DNA of 64,000 nt, taken from positions 1 through 64,000 of the forward strand of contig JBIOXV010000055.1 in assembly GCA_044869805.1 (NCBI GenBank), in the 5' to 3' direction. The translations under genes and the position numbers were made by a program. Shown piece after piece: positions 11,801 to 21,100 of this stretch. This stretch comes from CAWDVR01 sp044869805 (GTDB lineage: Bacteria > Acidobacteriota > Thermoanaerobaculia > Multivoradales > SZUA-115). The number at the start of each line of letters is the position of its first letter. The first letter of the stretch is position 1. A model generated the notes under the pieces. It was given only the letters and a program-made list of their open reading frames with translations. It was not told the origin of the DNA and made no database searches.

Positions 11801-14800
11801 CACCGACGCCTTCGGCGCCCGCTTCGAGGCCAGCCACGAGCTGGTGGTGGCGCGCCAGGGGGCGACCCCGCTCGCCGTGCCGGTGATCGTCGCCGCCGAG
11901 GCCACCTCGGTACCGGTGGGGGGCATGGCGCGCTTCCTCCTCCACTCCGGCCTCTCCGACCAGGCCCTCGCCCTCGAGGTGTTCCGCGGCGCCGAGCGCC
12001 TGGAGCGGCGCGAGATGGCCTCCGGCAGCGGCGCCCAAGTGCTGGAGATCCCGGTCACCGAGCGCGACCGCGGCAGCCTGACGGTGTCGCTCACCGGGCT
12101 GCGGGATCACCAGTTGCTCGCTGCCCAGCAGACCGTCCTCGTGCCGTGGGACGAGCGCGAGCTCGAGGTCGAGTTCGCCACCTTCCGCGACCGCATGAAG
12201 CCGGGTGCCAAGGAGACTTGGCGGGTGACGGTGAAGGGCCACGACCAGAAGGCGCTCGCCGCCGGCGCGGCCGAGGTCCTGGCCTACATGTACGACCGCA
12301 GCCTCGACTTCTTCGCGCCGCACCTGCCGGCCGACCCGCTCGACCTCTACCCCGGGCCGGTCGCGCCGTTCGACGTGCGCTCCAACCTCGGCGGCACCTC
12401 GATCGTGTGGCGGGAAGGCGACGGCCTGGCTCGGCACCTCGAGTACCCGAGCCTCACCCCCGACCGTCTCAAGTTCTTCGACGGTTATGGCATCGGCGGT
12501 CCCGGCATGCGGCGCATGCGCATGCCGGGTGGGGTCATGGCTGGGGTGGCGCAGCCGATGGCGGTCGAGGAGTCGGTGGCGCTCGACAGCGCCGCCCCGG
12601 CCGAGGTTCCGGCCCCGGCCAAGATTGCGACCGGGGCGCTGGTGGCACAGGGCATCCCCGGGGCCGCGCCGCCTCCTCCGCCCCCTCCGCCGCCCCCCGC
12701 GGCGGAGCTCCGCAGCGACTTTTCGGAGACTGCCTTCTGGTACCCGCACCTGCTCACCGGGGAAGACGGCTCGGTGGCCTTCGAGTTCACGGTGCCGGAC
12801 TCGGTCACCGAGTGGAACGTGTGGGTACACGCCCTGACCAAGGACTTCCGCGCCGGCTCGCTGACCAAGAGGACGGCCTCGGTCAAGGACCTGATGGTGC
12901 GGCCCTACCTGCCCCGCTTCCTGCGCGAGGGCGACGAGGCGGCGATCAAGGTGGTGGTCAACAACGCCGGCGAGGCGCCGCTCTCCGGTCGCCTGGATTT
13001 CGAAATCCTCGATCCCGAGACCGACCGCAGCCTGCTCGCCGAGTTCGGCCTGCCCGAAGCCCAGGCGCGTGGCGTGAGCTTCTCTGTCGAGCCCGGCAAG
13101 GGCACCAGCCTCACCTTCCCGATCAAGGCGCCGAGCCGCGTGGGGCAGGTGGCGTTCAAAGTGGTGGCGAGGGCCGGCGACCTCTCGGACGGCGAGCAGC
13201 GGCCCGTGCCGCTGCTACCCGGGCGCTATCACCTGGCGCAGTCGCGGTTCGTGACGCTCAAGGACCGTGCTAGCAAGACGCTCCGCTTCGAGGATATGAC
13301 CGCCCAGGGTGCGGCGGGCGGCGACCCGACGCGCATCGACGAGCAGCTCGTGGTGACCCTCGACGCGCAACTGTTCTACGGCGTGCTCTCCGCCCTGCCC
13401 TATCTCGTCGACTACCCCTACGAGTGCAGCGAGCAGACTCTGAACCGCTTCGTCTCGACCGGCATCGTCTCCTCGCTCCTCGACCGCTACCCGTCCGTGG
13501 CGCGGATGGCGAAGGAGATGTCCCAGCGCGAGACCCAGTACGAATCCTTCGCCGGCGCCGACCCCAACCGGAAGATGGCGCTCGAGGAGACGCCGTGGCT
13601 GGTCGAGGCCAAAGGCGGGGGCACGGAGGCCGAGCACCTGATCAACGTGCTCGACCCGCGGATCGCCCGCGCGCAGCGCGAGTCCTCGCTCGCCAAGCTG
13701 CGGCAGTCGCAGACCTCGCTCGGCGGCTTCCCCTGGTGGCCGGGCGGGCCACCCTCGCCCTACATGACGCTCTACATCCTGCAGGGAATGGCCCGCGCCC
13801 GCGAGTTCGGCATCGAGGTGCCGCAGGACATGACAGTCGCCGCCTGGGGCTACCTGCACCGCCACTACGTGGAGGAGATCGCCCGCGAGCTGGTCAAGGA
13901 CGACTGCTGCTGGGAGCTCGTGACCTTCCTCTCCTGGGTGCTGTCGAGCTACCCGGACGAGGAGTGGACGGGCGGCGTGTTCTCGGCCGACGAGCGCCGG
14001 CGGATGCTCGACTTCTCCTTCCGCCACTGGAAGCAGCACTCGCCGCTGCTCAAGGGCTACCTCGCCCTCGCGCTGAAGCGGGCGGGTCGCGCGGCCGACG
14101 CCGAGCTGGTGTTCGACAGCGTGATGGACTCCGCCAAGACGAGTGACGAGCTGGGCACCTACTGGGCGCCCGAGGACCGCGCCTGGCTGTGGTACAACGA
14201 CACCATCGAGGGCCACTCCTTCGCCCTGCGCACCCTGACCGAGCTCGAGCCCGCCGACGCCCGCCGCCACGGCCTGGTGCAGTGGCTCCTCCTCAACAAG
14301 AAGCTCAACCATTGGAAGTCCACGCGGGCCACGGCCGAGGTGATCTACGCCCTGGTGCACTACCTCGAGCACGAGGGCACTCTCGCGGTGCGCGAGGAAG
14401 CCAAGGTGACGATCGGCGACCGCGTGCAGAGCTTCGTCTTCGAGCCCGACCGCTACACCGGCAAGAAGAACCAGATCGTGGTCCCCGGCCCCGAGATCGA
14501 GCCCGCCTCGATGTCGGCGATCACCGTCGAGAAGCAGACCCCGGGCTTCCTCTTCGCCTCGGCCACCTGGCACTTCTCGACCGAGCAGCTCCCACCCGAG
14601 GAGCGCGGCGACTTCTTCGTCGTCTCGCGCCGCATCTTCAAGCGGGTGCAGACCGGCAAGGAGTGGGTGCTCCAGCCGCTCGCCGAAGGCGCCAAGCTCG
14701 AGGTCGGCGACCAGGTCGAGGTGCAGCTCTCGATCCGCGCCAAGCACGCCGCCGAGTACGTACACCTGCGCGACCCGCGCGGTGCCGGCTTCGAGCCCGA

Positions 14801-15038
14801 GACCACCACCTCCGGCTACAAGTGGGACTACGGAGTGGGTTGGTACGAGGAGGTGCGCGACAGCGGCACCAACTTCTTCTTCGACTGGCTGCCGGCCGGC
14901 GAGTACACATTCAAGTACCGGCTGCGCGCCAACCTCGCGGGGGCCTTCAAGGTAGGGCCGGCGACGCTCCAGTCGATGTACGCGCCGGAGTTCAACGCCT
15001 ACTCGGCGGGAGCGAAGCTGGCGATCGAAGGGGAGTGA
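8880..15038 (+). CDS. Alpha-2-macroglobulin family lipoprotein with thioester motif
   Basis: 2052 residues, one of the largest genes here. A lipoprotein signal (MVPAAC, Cys26) is followed by a helical N-terminal part, then macroglobulin beta domains including the MG2-like segment (DRSVYRPEQEVLWKVVAYG), a bait-region-like stretch with a polyproline run near residue 1265, the A2M core (FSETAFWYPHLLTGEDGS, EWNVWVHALTKD) and the thioester domain with CSEQ at Cys1516 (YPYECSEQTLNRF). The C-terminal bMG10-like domain follows (FFFDWLPAGEYTFKY). Bacterial relatives sit in the envelope and trap proteases by covalent capture after bait cleavage. A curious run of five Trp occurs near residue 766. It is divergent from an operon that encodes a secreted subtilase, so it may protect the cell from self or foreign proteases. 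Confidence 0.93.
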   Translation: MRARTSIRRLAPAAALLLVLMVPAACETSSSPAGDTGASAVSGSVRPSGGAGKGHQGGVMAEQPAWQEIDKLISEQKMQEALQRVIAIRDAARQAGDQENWTRALIRQAQLETALSGFETAVRTLKDQPWPDQPLYRSILNLFYGQSLVFYLQAYSWEIAQRERVETSGAVDLKAWTQEQIFAAAQAAYLEVWKDRGAWGEQSIGTLAEYIEQNDYPPRIRGTLRDAVSYLWVELLANTNLWRPEQSNDVFRLDLESLLGPRPLAEEAGLAAPEVHPLTKIAAILADLEAWHQGRRQPEAAFEARLERLRRLANSFTQKEDRKRLEADLEAKSKALGRSYAWWSVGQAQLAEWVREEDRPNALVEARRIALAGAEAFPGSVGGKRCDAIVAQIEAPLYELTAMATDGPAHRSLQVRHQNLARLYFRAYRLGLEQTIETGQDYNLLPAYREVPAIVSGKRPDREWVVELPPTPDYRTHVTYVTPPFTEPGLWVVVASARQDFVRAGNALSALNMIVSDLVLVSRQHGQSHEVTVRSGATGEPVAGAAVTLYAFDWQSRHHAVETKTTAADGRVSFGAGVQRDRAYFLFAAKGADETADLTSVGFNRPYEPDDGSDALIYTDRSVYRPEQEVLWKVVAYGSRSNHKRFEVEPRKRLEVQLTDANGEVVATAEVTTNAHGSASGRFRIPSGRLLGGWSVGTAEGGAAAMIQVEEYKRPTFEATIDDPAAPLRINRPATLEGSVRYYFGLPVTAGEVAWRVTRAPQYPPWWWWWGRPAEPPQVIATGRETLDADGKFRLTFTPEADERQASTLGLSYAYRLDVDVTDEGGETRSAERTFRVGFVAVQATISSAAGFVRAGQTAVLTVQRTNLDGAPQPGAGAWRLMALAQPPAAQLPADQPLPPEPATGDTEGEAPYRTPGDRLRPRWDSGLPASTVLSLWPDGAEAKRGSMEHGASGEAKIELGGLAPGAYRLRYETTDAFGARFEASHELVVARQGATPLAVPVIVAAEATSVPVGGMARFLLHSGLSDQALALEVFRGAERLERREMASGSGAQVLEIPVTERDRGSLTVSLTGLRDHQLLAAQQTVLVPWDERELEVEFATFRDRMKPGAKETWRVTVKGHDQKALAAGAAEVLAYMYDRSLDFFAPHLPADPLDLYPGPVAPFDVRSNLGGTSIVWREGDGLARHLEYPSLTPDRLKFFDGYGIGGPGMRRMRMPGGVMAGVAQPMAVEESVALDSAAPAEVPAPAKIATGALVAQGIPGAAPPPPPPPPPPAAELRSDFSETAFWYPHLLTGEDGSVAFEFTVPDSVTEWNVWVHALTKDFRAGSLTKRTASVKDLMVRPYLPRFLREGDEAAIKVVVNNAGEAPLSGRLDFEILDPETDRSLLAEFGLPEAQARGVSFSVEPGKGTSLTFPIKAPSRVGQVAFKVVARAGDLSDGEQRPVPLLPGRYHLAQSRFVTLKDRASKTLRFEDMTAQGAAGGDPTRIDEQLVVTLDAQLFYGVLSALPYLVDYPYECSEQTLNRFVSTGIVSSLLDRYPSVARMAKEMSQRETQYESFAGADPNRKMALEETPWLVEAKGGGTEAEHLINVLDPRIARAQRESSLAKLRQSQTSLGGFPWWPGGPPSPYMTLYILQGMARAREFGIEVPQDMTVAAWGYLHRHYVEEIARELVKDDCCWELVTFLSWVLSSYPDEEWTGGVFSADERRRMLDFSFRHWKQHSPLLKGYLALALKRAGRAADAELVFDSVMDSAKTSDELGTYWAPEDRAWLWYNDTIEGHSFALRTLTELEPADARRHGLVQWLLLNKKLNHWKSTRATAEVIYALVHYLEHEGTLAVREEAKVTIGDRVQSFVFEPDRYTGKKNQIVVPGPEIEPASMSAITVEKQTPGFLFASATWHFSTEQLPPEERGDFFVVSRRIFKRVQTGKEWVLQPLAEGAKLEVGDQVEVQLSIRAKHAAEYVHLRDPRGAGFEPETTTSGYKWDYGVGWYEEVRDSGTNFFFDWLPAGEYTFKYRLRANLAGAFKVGPATLQSMYAPEFNAYSAGAKLAIEGE

Positions 15039-15063
15039 GGCGGAAGCGCGGGGCCTCCGCCTC
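15037..15063. terminator. Hairpin between convergent genes
   Basis: GAGGCGGA (15037-15044) pairs with TCCGCCTC (15056-15063) around an 11-base loop, just where the macroglobulin gene ends and facing the convergent gene that ends at 15079. There is no clear T-run, so factor-independent termination is only possible, in either direction. Confidence 0.4.
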
Positions 15064-15078
15064 TCGGCCGAGACCGTT

Positions 15079-15690
15079 CTACTGGGTGCAGGAGTAGGGG
15101 TCGATGTTGCTGCAGAAGCGGATCGACGACGTAACGTTGTTCATGTTGTCGATCGGCGCCGTGAGATCGGTGATCGTGACCCCGGGCGCCACCCACTTGA
15201 TCTGATGGTAGCAGTTGTTCAGCGGGTACGGGCTGAAGTAGTAGCACTTGTAGAGCACGGTGTAGTAGCCGACGTCGCTCCCCGTCTCCACGCACGAGAT
15301 CACGTCGTTCCAGGAGTCGGGAAGGTACGCATACTGGGACAGGGGGCAGAGGATGAGCCAGTCGACTCCGCCGCAGCCCACGTTCTTGTTGAACGCCGAG
15401 CAGCCGGAGCCGACGCGGGTGCCCATCGCCGGCTTGCGCTCGCCAGGGCTGCCCGCGACCTCGCGCGCCTCGGCCCGCGAGCGGCCGTGCTCCTGCACGC
15501 CCTCCACGGTCGTGAAGCCGTAGATTGCGTCCTTCTCCACCACCGTGTACCTCACCTGCTCCATGAGCGATGACAGCTCCCAGGCTTCGTAGCGCACGCC
15601 ATCCACGAACAAGGGCTTGTCGGGCTCCGCAGAAGCCGAGACAGAGCAGAACAGAAGGAAGAGCAGGGGCCAACACACAGATCGTCTCAT
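15079..15690 (-). CDS. Secreted cysteine-containing protein of unknown function
   Basis: 203 residues. The ATG at 15690 is chosen because AAGGAG lies 7 bases upstream; a GTG at 15705 would place that site inside the gene. The N-terminus (MRRSVCWPLLFLLFCSVSASA) is a typical Sec signal peptide. The mature part has about ten Cys residues, several in the last 110 residues (GCSAFNKNVGCGG, CYYFSPYPLNNC, FCSNIDPYSC), suggesting disulphides outside the cytoplasm. No family recognised. It lies about 300 bases downstream of the metalloprotease gene on the same strand, which may or may not mean joint expression. Confidence 0.7.
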   Translation of the reverse strand: MRRSVCWPLLFLLFCSVSASAEPDKPLFVDGVRYEAWELSSLMEQVRYTVVEKDAIYGFTTVEGVQEHGRSRAEAREVAGSPGERKPAMGTRVGSGCSAFNKNVGCGGVDWLILCPLSQYAYLPDSWNDVISCVETGSDVGYYTVLYKCYYFSPYPLNNCYHQIKWVAPGVTITDLTAPIDNMNNVTSSIRFCSNIDPYSCTQ

Positions 15691-15995
15691 CGCCGTCTCC
15701 TTCACAGGTAGGTTGGCAAGGCGCTCAGTGCTTCACCACGCAAGACCGAACCGATGCCGAAGGTGTATCCGTCTCCCACCACCTCCTCGAAGCGCCGGGG
15801 GGTTGGGGCTGCTGCCGGCGCTACCGCCATGGAAACAGACACGCCCAGCGGTCGGTCAGTTTAGTTTCTGGATCAACAAGATCAGGAAGCGCGAGCTGCC
15901 GCGCTGTGGGGCCCTACACCTGGAACTTCGAGGGGGAGTAACGTCGGAGCGACGAGGCGCGGGGCGCACGGCGTGCGCCCCGCCGCCTCGCGCCG
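15691..15995. other. Intergenic stretch without gene
   Basis: About 305 bases between two minus-strand genes for secreted proteins. It holds the strong hairpin listed at 15953-15988 and a less GC-rich patch around 15855-15885 that could include the promoter of the 203-residue gene, although no clear -35/-10 pair was found. Neither a coding sequence nor an RNA gene was recognised. Confidence 0.6.
15953..15988 (-). terminator. Long GC-rich hairpin after the metalloprotease gene
   Basis: GAGGCG-CGGGGCGCAC pairs with GTGCGCCCCG-C-CGCCTC around a 3-base loop, a 16-bp stem with a single bulge, 8 bases downstream of the metalloprotease stop. No T-tract follows on the minus strand, so it may be an RNA-stabilising or Rho-assisted terminator. 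Confidence 0.5.
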
Positions 15996-17390
15996 CTACT
16001 GGTCGAAGAGCACGTCCGTCCAGAAGTTGCTGCAGCTCCCGGTGGTGGGAAAGACGTCGGCTCCCTGCACCCAGAGGCCGCCGTGCGCGGTCAGGGGGCC
16101 GTTGCTCACCGGGGTCGAGAAACCGCACGCGGTCTTACTCTGCTGGGTGTAGGTGGTCACCGAGACCACGTAGTTGGTGTTGGCTTGGATCTCGTAGCCG
16201 TCGCCGGACAGCGCTCCCTCCACCCATCCGGCCCAGCCGCCGGAGCCGAAGTCCACGTTTACCGAATCGAGATACTGGCCGCCCTCGGTCCACAGGATGA
16301 GCTCGTGCCAGCCGGCCTCCGCCGCCGCCTTGTAGTAGCGCAGGTGCGTCACGTAGCCGGGGATCGAGGAGTAGAAGACGTTGCCTACCGACCAGCTCGT
16401 GCCCCCGGTGCCGAGAAACTCGCCGGGCGACTCGCCGGTGAACACGGGGACCTGGCAGATGAGGCTGTGCCCGGTGTTGGCCAGCCAGGCGTTGCTCCTC
16501 CACTTGTGGTTGACGTTGACCTCCTTGTACTGGCCGTCCTTGAGGGACCAGGAGGGCGTATAGCTGAAGGCGTGCCCGGAGGGGCCCTGGGTCGGGAGCT
16601 GATCGACAAAGCTGCCGCCGTTCCGGATCTCGACCCGGGTCGTACCGTTGGGTCGCTTGTAGTTCCAGGCCCAACCAGAGATCTCGCGGCAGTTGGTGAC
16701 CTGGTGCTCGCCGTAGTAGCCGGGCGTGACGTACCAGTCCTCCGAGCACTGCAGGGCCTGCCGATCGTCGTTCTCGAGGGTGCGCCCGCCGGTGCCGAAG
16801 TAGACGGCGGCCATCGTCGGCGTGGGGGAACTGGTCACCTCGGTATGGTGAAGGCCCAGGGAGTGCCCGAGCTCGTGGGTGGCCACCGCTTGCACGTCGT
16901 AGTCGGACCCGTTCGTGTTCCAGGTCTTGGAGGCGTTGAACAGGATGTCCGCCTCGGCGATGACCTCCCCGGTGTTGATCCTCAGCATGGTGAGCGCCAG
17001 GCAGGAGGCCCCGCAGGCGGAGTCGACGCCCCAGAAGAGCATGTTGATGCCGTCGTTGAACCGGAAGTTGGGCGAGTTGGTCGTGGTCCCCGCGTAGTTC
17101 AGCACGTGGCTCGTGCCGGTGACGTTGGTCCAGGTGGCCAGGGCGGCCTGGAGAGCGGCGGCCTTGCCCGCACCCTGGCCTTGGGTGTTGTGGAACCAGT
17201 TGAGACCTGTCCCCTCAGGGCTGTACCAGTGCGCAAAGCCGTTCAGGTGGTCACACTGCACCAGCGTGCTGAGGTACGTACGGCCGACGCTGCCGACATA
17301 GATCATCCGGTAGGCCTGGGATGGGGATGCAGAGGCGAGCATTGCGAGGATCACGGCGGCGAAGGCGACTTTCCGAGCTGACCTGTTCAT
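15996..17390 (-). CDS. Secreted metzincin-type zinc metalloprotease
   Basis: 464 residues with a signal peptide (ending SPSQA) and start ATG at 17390 preceded by AGGAGGTG. The zinc site HELGHSLGLHH (His172, Glu173, His176, His182) is the full HExxHxxGxxH metzincin motif, with a plausible Met-turn in SSPTPTMAAVYF. The fold is matrixin-like; the segment YAGTTTNSPNFRFNDGINMLFWG upstream fits the beta strands before the active helix. The C-terminal 230 residues are beta-rich and Trp-rich and may bind substrate or surface. The ATG overlaps the stop of the preceding secreted protein gene (ATGA), so the two are coupled. Likely an exported degradative or processing protease. Confidence 0.9.
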   Translation of the reverse strand: MNRSARKVAFAAVILAMLASASPSQAYRMIYVGSVGRTYLSTLVQCDHLNGFAHWYSPEGTGLNWFHNTQGQGAGKAAALQAALATWTNVTGTSHVLNYAGTTTNSPNFRFNDGINMLFWGVDSACGASCLALTMLRINTGEVIAEADILFNASKTWNTNGSDYDVQAVATHELGHSLGLHHTEVTSSPTPTMAAVYFGTGGRTLENDDRQALQCSEDWYVTPGYYGEHQVTNCREISGWAWNYKRPNGTTRVEIRNGGSFVDQLPTQGPSGHAFSYTPSWSLKDGQYKEVNVNHKWRSNAWLANTGHSLICQVPVFTGESPGEFLGTGGTSWSVGNVFYSSIPGYVTHLRYYKAAAEAGWHELILWTEGGQYLDSVNVDFGSGGWAGWVEGALSGDGYEIQANTNYVVSVTTYTQQSKTACGFSTPVSNGPLTAHGGLWVQGADVFPTTGSCSNFWTDVLFDQ

Positions 17391-17974
17391 CGTTTCACCT
17401 CCTGGCGGGCGGCGATTTCGCGCACCGAGCTGATCAGGGTGCTGAGCGGAACTCCTTCCCGGCCTCCCGGAGGCTCTGCCTTCCCGAGCCGGTCGGGCAT
17501 CAGCGGATGGCGGGACGCCTGGCTCACAGCGAGCACCTCGCCTCGGGCCGGCGTGAGGTCAAAAGCGCCCTGGACGTGATCGGAGACTGTCCATGCGCGA
17601 CCGCCGCCCGGCAGGTCTGCCTGCCGGAGGAAGAGCACGTACGACCTGCCCGGGACCAGCTCGGCCACGCCGACGAGGAAGTGAGTCTCCTGCCCGAAGG
17701 TGCCTCCCAGCAGGGTGACCGTGAAGCTCGTCTCCTCGGGCTCCCCCTTGAGGACCTCGGTGGCGACGAACTGGATGTCGGTCAGGATGAGCGTGTGGTC
17801 CTTGTTCCAGTAGGACTGGGCATCCCGGACTTCGCCGACCACGATCTTGCCGTGAGACCCGACGAGGTCCTCCAGACTCTGCCGGATCAGCGTCGTGGAG
17901 CTCGCCGGCCCGGCGGCGGCGAGCACCAGCACGGCGACCAGGGCGGCCAACCTCACTTTGTTCTTTGCAAGCAT
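17387..17974 (-). CDS. Small secreted protein coupled to the metalloprotease
   Basis: 195 residues. The ATG at 17974 is preceded by AAGGAG and opens a signal peptide (VRLAALVAVLVLAAAGPASS). The mature part is a beta-rich domain (GKIVVGEVRDAQSYWNKDHTLILTDIQFVATEVLKG..., then GRSYVLFLRQ), a pattern I have seen beside secreted metalloproteases but cannot name. Its stop overlaps the protease start by four bases, so equal expression is expected. By analogy with other coupled pairs it could be a chaperone, inhibitor or cell-surface partner of the protease; this is inference. Confidence 0.7.
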   Translation of the reverse strand: MLAKNKVRLAALVAVLVLAAAGPASSTTLIRQSLEDLVGSHGKIVVGEVRDAQSYWNKDHTLILTDIQFVATEVLKGEPEETSFTVTLLGGTFGQETHFLVGVAELVPGRSYVLFLRQADLPGGGRAWTVSDHVQGAFDLTPARGEVLAVSQASRHPLMPDRLGKAEPPGGREGVPLSTLISSVREIAARQEVKR

Positions 17975-18163
17975 CGATTCACTCCTTGGGAAGGCAGACC
18001 CTCCCGGAAGATCCCGGAAACCGGAAGCGGCTTCTTGGGAACAGGCATGCGGCTTCTGCTTCACCCAACAGGACCCCGAGAAAGTGGATGTGGTTTACAC
18101 GACGACGTTCCTCCGTCCTCGTATAGGCTGATCGCCCAGTCTGGATAGCCAGCGAGGCGTGCG

Positions 18164-21100
18164 ATGAGATCCCGAGGTCCGCTACCGCTCGTCGCCGCCC
18201 TCCTCCTCGCGCCGGCCGGCGCCGAGACGCTCGCGGAGGCCGGGGGCCGTCTCGCGGCTCCGAGGGGGCCGGGGGTGGTCGTCGAGCAAGTCGGCGCGGG
18301 CTCCGCCCTGGCGGCCGCGGGGCTCGAGCCAGGCGATGTTCTCGTCGCCTGGGAAAGATCGCCCGATCCGCCGGCTCCCGCCGAGCGCGAGGGCGAGATC
18401 CGGACTGTCTTCGACTGGCTGTGGCTGAAGACCGAGCAGGCACCGCGAGGCACTCTGCAGCTCCACGCAGAACGGAGCGGCTCGCAGCGGGCCCTCGAGG
18501 TCGCGAAAGGCTCCTGGGAGGCCCGCGTACGGCCGGTGATGGAGGCGAACCTGCTCGCCACCTACCAGCAAGGGCGGGAGCGGGTTGCGGCAGGCGACGT
18601 GGAAGGAGGTGTCGCCCTCTGGGACCAGCTCGCAGAGAGCCTCGAGCCCGAGCCTGCTTCGCACCTGAAGTGCTGGCTCCGCTTCGAGGCCGGCGAGGCC
18701 TGGTCGAAGGTCGGGCGTGGCGACCAGGCGCGGGCCTCCCTGCTGGCAGCGTTCGAAGCAGCGCCCGATGCGCGAGCCCGGGTCGCGGTCGGAGAGGCGC
18801 TGGGCAGGAGCTACGAGCTCGCCAACCAGATGGACCGTGCCGAAGCGAGCTATCGCTCGGCGCTGGAGAATGCCGAGAGCATCTCGAACGAGAGCCTGGT
18901 GGTGGCTCGCACGCTCACCAGGTTGGCCAACCTTTCACGAATTCGGAATCGGCTGGACGAGTCGGCCGCGCTGCAGAAGCGGGCGCTCGCGATCCAGGAG
19001 CGCTGGGCGCCAGACAGCCTGGAGATCGCCGAGAGCTTCTACCAGCTCGGCACGGTGGCCTGGGCACGCGGCGACCTGGAGACGCAGTCCGAGCTCGCCA
19101 GCCGTGCCCTGGCAATCCAGGAGCGCTGGTCCCCGGACAGCCTGGAGATGGCCAGGACGTTGGGTTCTCTGGCCGTCGTGGCAACCGAGCGTGGCCGGCT
19201 CGACGAGGCCACGACGATGCTCCTGCAAGCGCTCGAGATCCAGGAGCGCCGTGCTCGCAACAGCCTGGCGCGGGCATCGAGCCTCCTCAACCTGGGAGCG
19301 GTGGCCAGGGCGCGCGGCGACTCCGAATCCGCCGCGGAGCACTTCCGGCAAGCCTTGGCGCTCTGGGAGAAGCTGGCCCCAGAAGCGGTCGGAGTCCCCC
19401 GTGTGTTGAACAACCTCGCAGCGCTCGCCCGGGATCGCGGCGACCTGGAGCAGGCGGCGGCGCTCTTCCAGCGCGCCCTGGGCCATTGGAGCAAGGCCGC
19501 GCCCGAGAGCAACGGCGTCGCGGGAGGCTACTCCAGTTTGGGAACCGTGGCGCAAGCGCGGGGTGATCTGGACGAGGCCTGGAGGCTGTATCACCGCGCG
19601 TTGGAGATCCGCGAGCGCATCGCGCCGGGAGGCGTCGACATCGCCAAGGACTTGCGGCGCCTCGGGATGATCGCCGCGGCCCGCGGGGACGACCTGCAGG
19701 CGCCGGCGCTCCTCGAGCGAGCCCTGGCGATCCTCGAGCGGGTGGCGCCGGGCACCACCGAGGAGGCCCTCACGCTGCAGCACCTCGGGCGGCTGCACCG
19801 GACCGCTCGTCTCGATCTGGCGGCGACCTATCTCGGACGGGCGGTCGAATCGCTGGAGTCCCAGATCGGGCGGCTCGGCGGCTCGCCGGACCTGCAGGCC
19901 GAGTTTCGGGCTCAGTACGCGGAGATCTATCGGGACGCCATCGAGATCGAGCTGGAGCGCGGCCACGCCGCGGAGGCCTTTCACCTCGTGGAGCGCTCGC
20001 GAGCACGGAGCTTCCTGGCGCTGCTCGCGCAGCGGGACCTGGCGCTCGGGAGCGAGTTGCCGGCGGCGCTCGAGCGCTCCCGCAAGGACAACGCGGCTCG
20101 CTACGACAAGGCCCTGGGCGAGCTGGCGCGCTGGACCGAGAAGGACGGCGAGGAAGCGAGGGCCGGTCTCCATCGCGAGCTCGCGCGTTTGCGCCGCGAG
20201 CGCGATGAGATCGCCGCGGATATCCGCCGTGCCTCGCCCCGCCTGGCCGCGCTGCGCCAGCCCGAGCCCTTCGACCTGGCGGCCGCCCGGCAGGTGCTGG
20301 ACCCCGGAACGCTGGCGCTCTCCTACAGCGTGGGCGAGGAGCGGACGACGCTCTTCGCGCTCACCCGGGACGGCGAGCTGCAGGTGGAGACCCTGCCGCT
20401 CGGCGGCGGCGAGCTGCGCCGCGAGGTGGAGCGCTTCGTGGCAGCAATGCGCCAGCCCACGCCCTTCACCGAATCCACCACCGGCGGCGAGGCCATGCCT
20501 TCCGATCTCGGGCGCTCGCTCTACCGCGCGCTGATCGCCCCGGTAGCCGGCCTGGTCGAGTCGAGCGAACGCCTGCTGATCCTCTCTGACGGCCCGCTCC
20601 ACCGCCTGCCCTTCGGCGCGCTGATCCGTGAGTCGGATCGAGCGGTGTCGGGCCGCGGGCAGTACCTGGCGGAATGGAAGCCCCTGCACTCCGCCCTGTC
20701 GCTGACCGTGTACGGGGCACTGCGCGGCGCCGCCACCGGAGCCTCGCGCGCCGACACGCCGCCCGGAGTCGCGCGCCTCGTCGCCTTCGCCGATCCGCGC
20801 TACCCGGCAGCGCTGGCGCCGGCCGGCGGCGAACGCCATGCCTTCTCGCGCCGCCTGGGGCCGGGCCTGCGCAGCTTCGACTGGCGGGCGCTGCCGCACA
20901 GCCGGCGTGAGGTCGAGCGCATCGCCGAGGTCTACCCCGGGGCGAGCCTCTTGCTCGGCGAGGAAGCCACGGAGGAGCGAGCCAAGTCCGTGGCCCGGGA
21001 CGTGCGCGTCCTGCACTTCGCCACCCACGGCTATACCGACGACCGCACGCCCCTCGACTCGGCGCTGGTGCTGGCCATCCCGGACGAGATCGCCGCGGGC

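Noticed and set aside
9333..12830. Long antisense frame (1165 codons) opposite the macroglobulin gene
   Set aside because: It mirrors the codon-position bias of the GC-rich sense gene, is full of Gly/Arg/His/Leu with no domain, and the sense strand encodes a clear known family.
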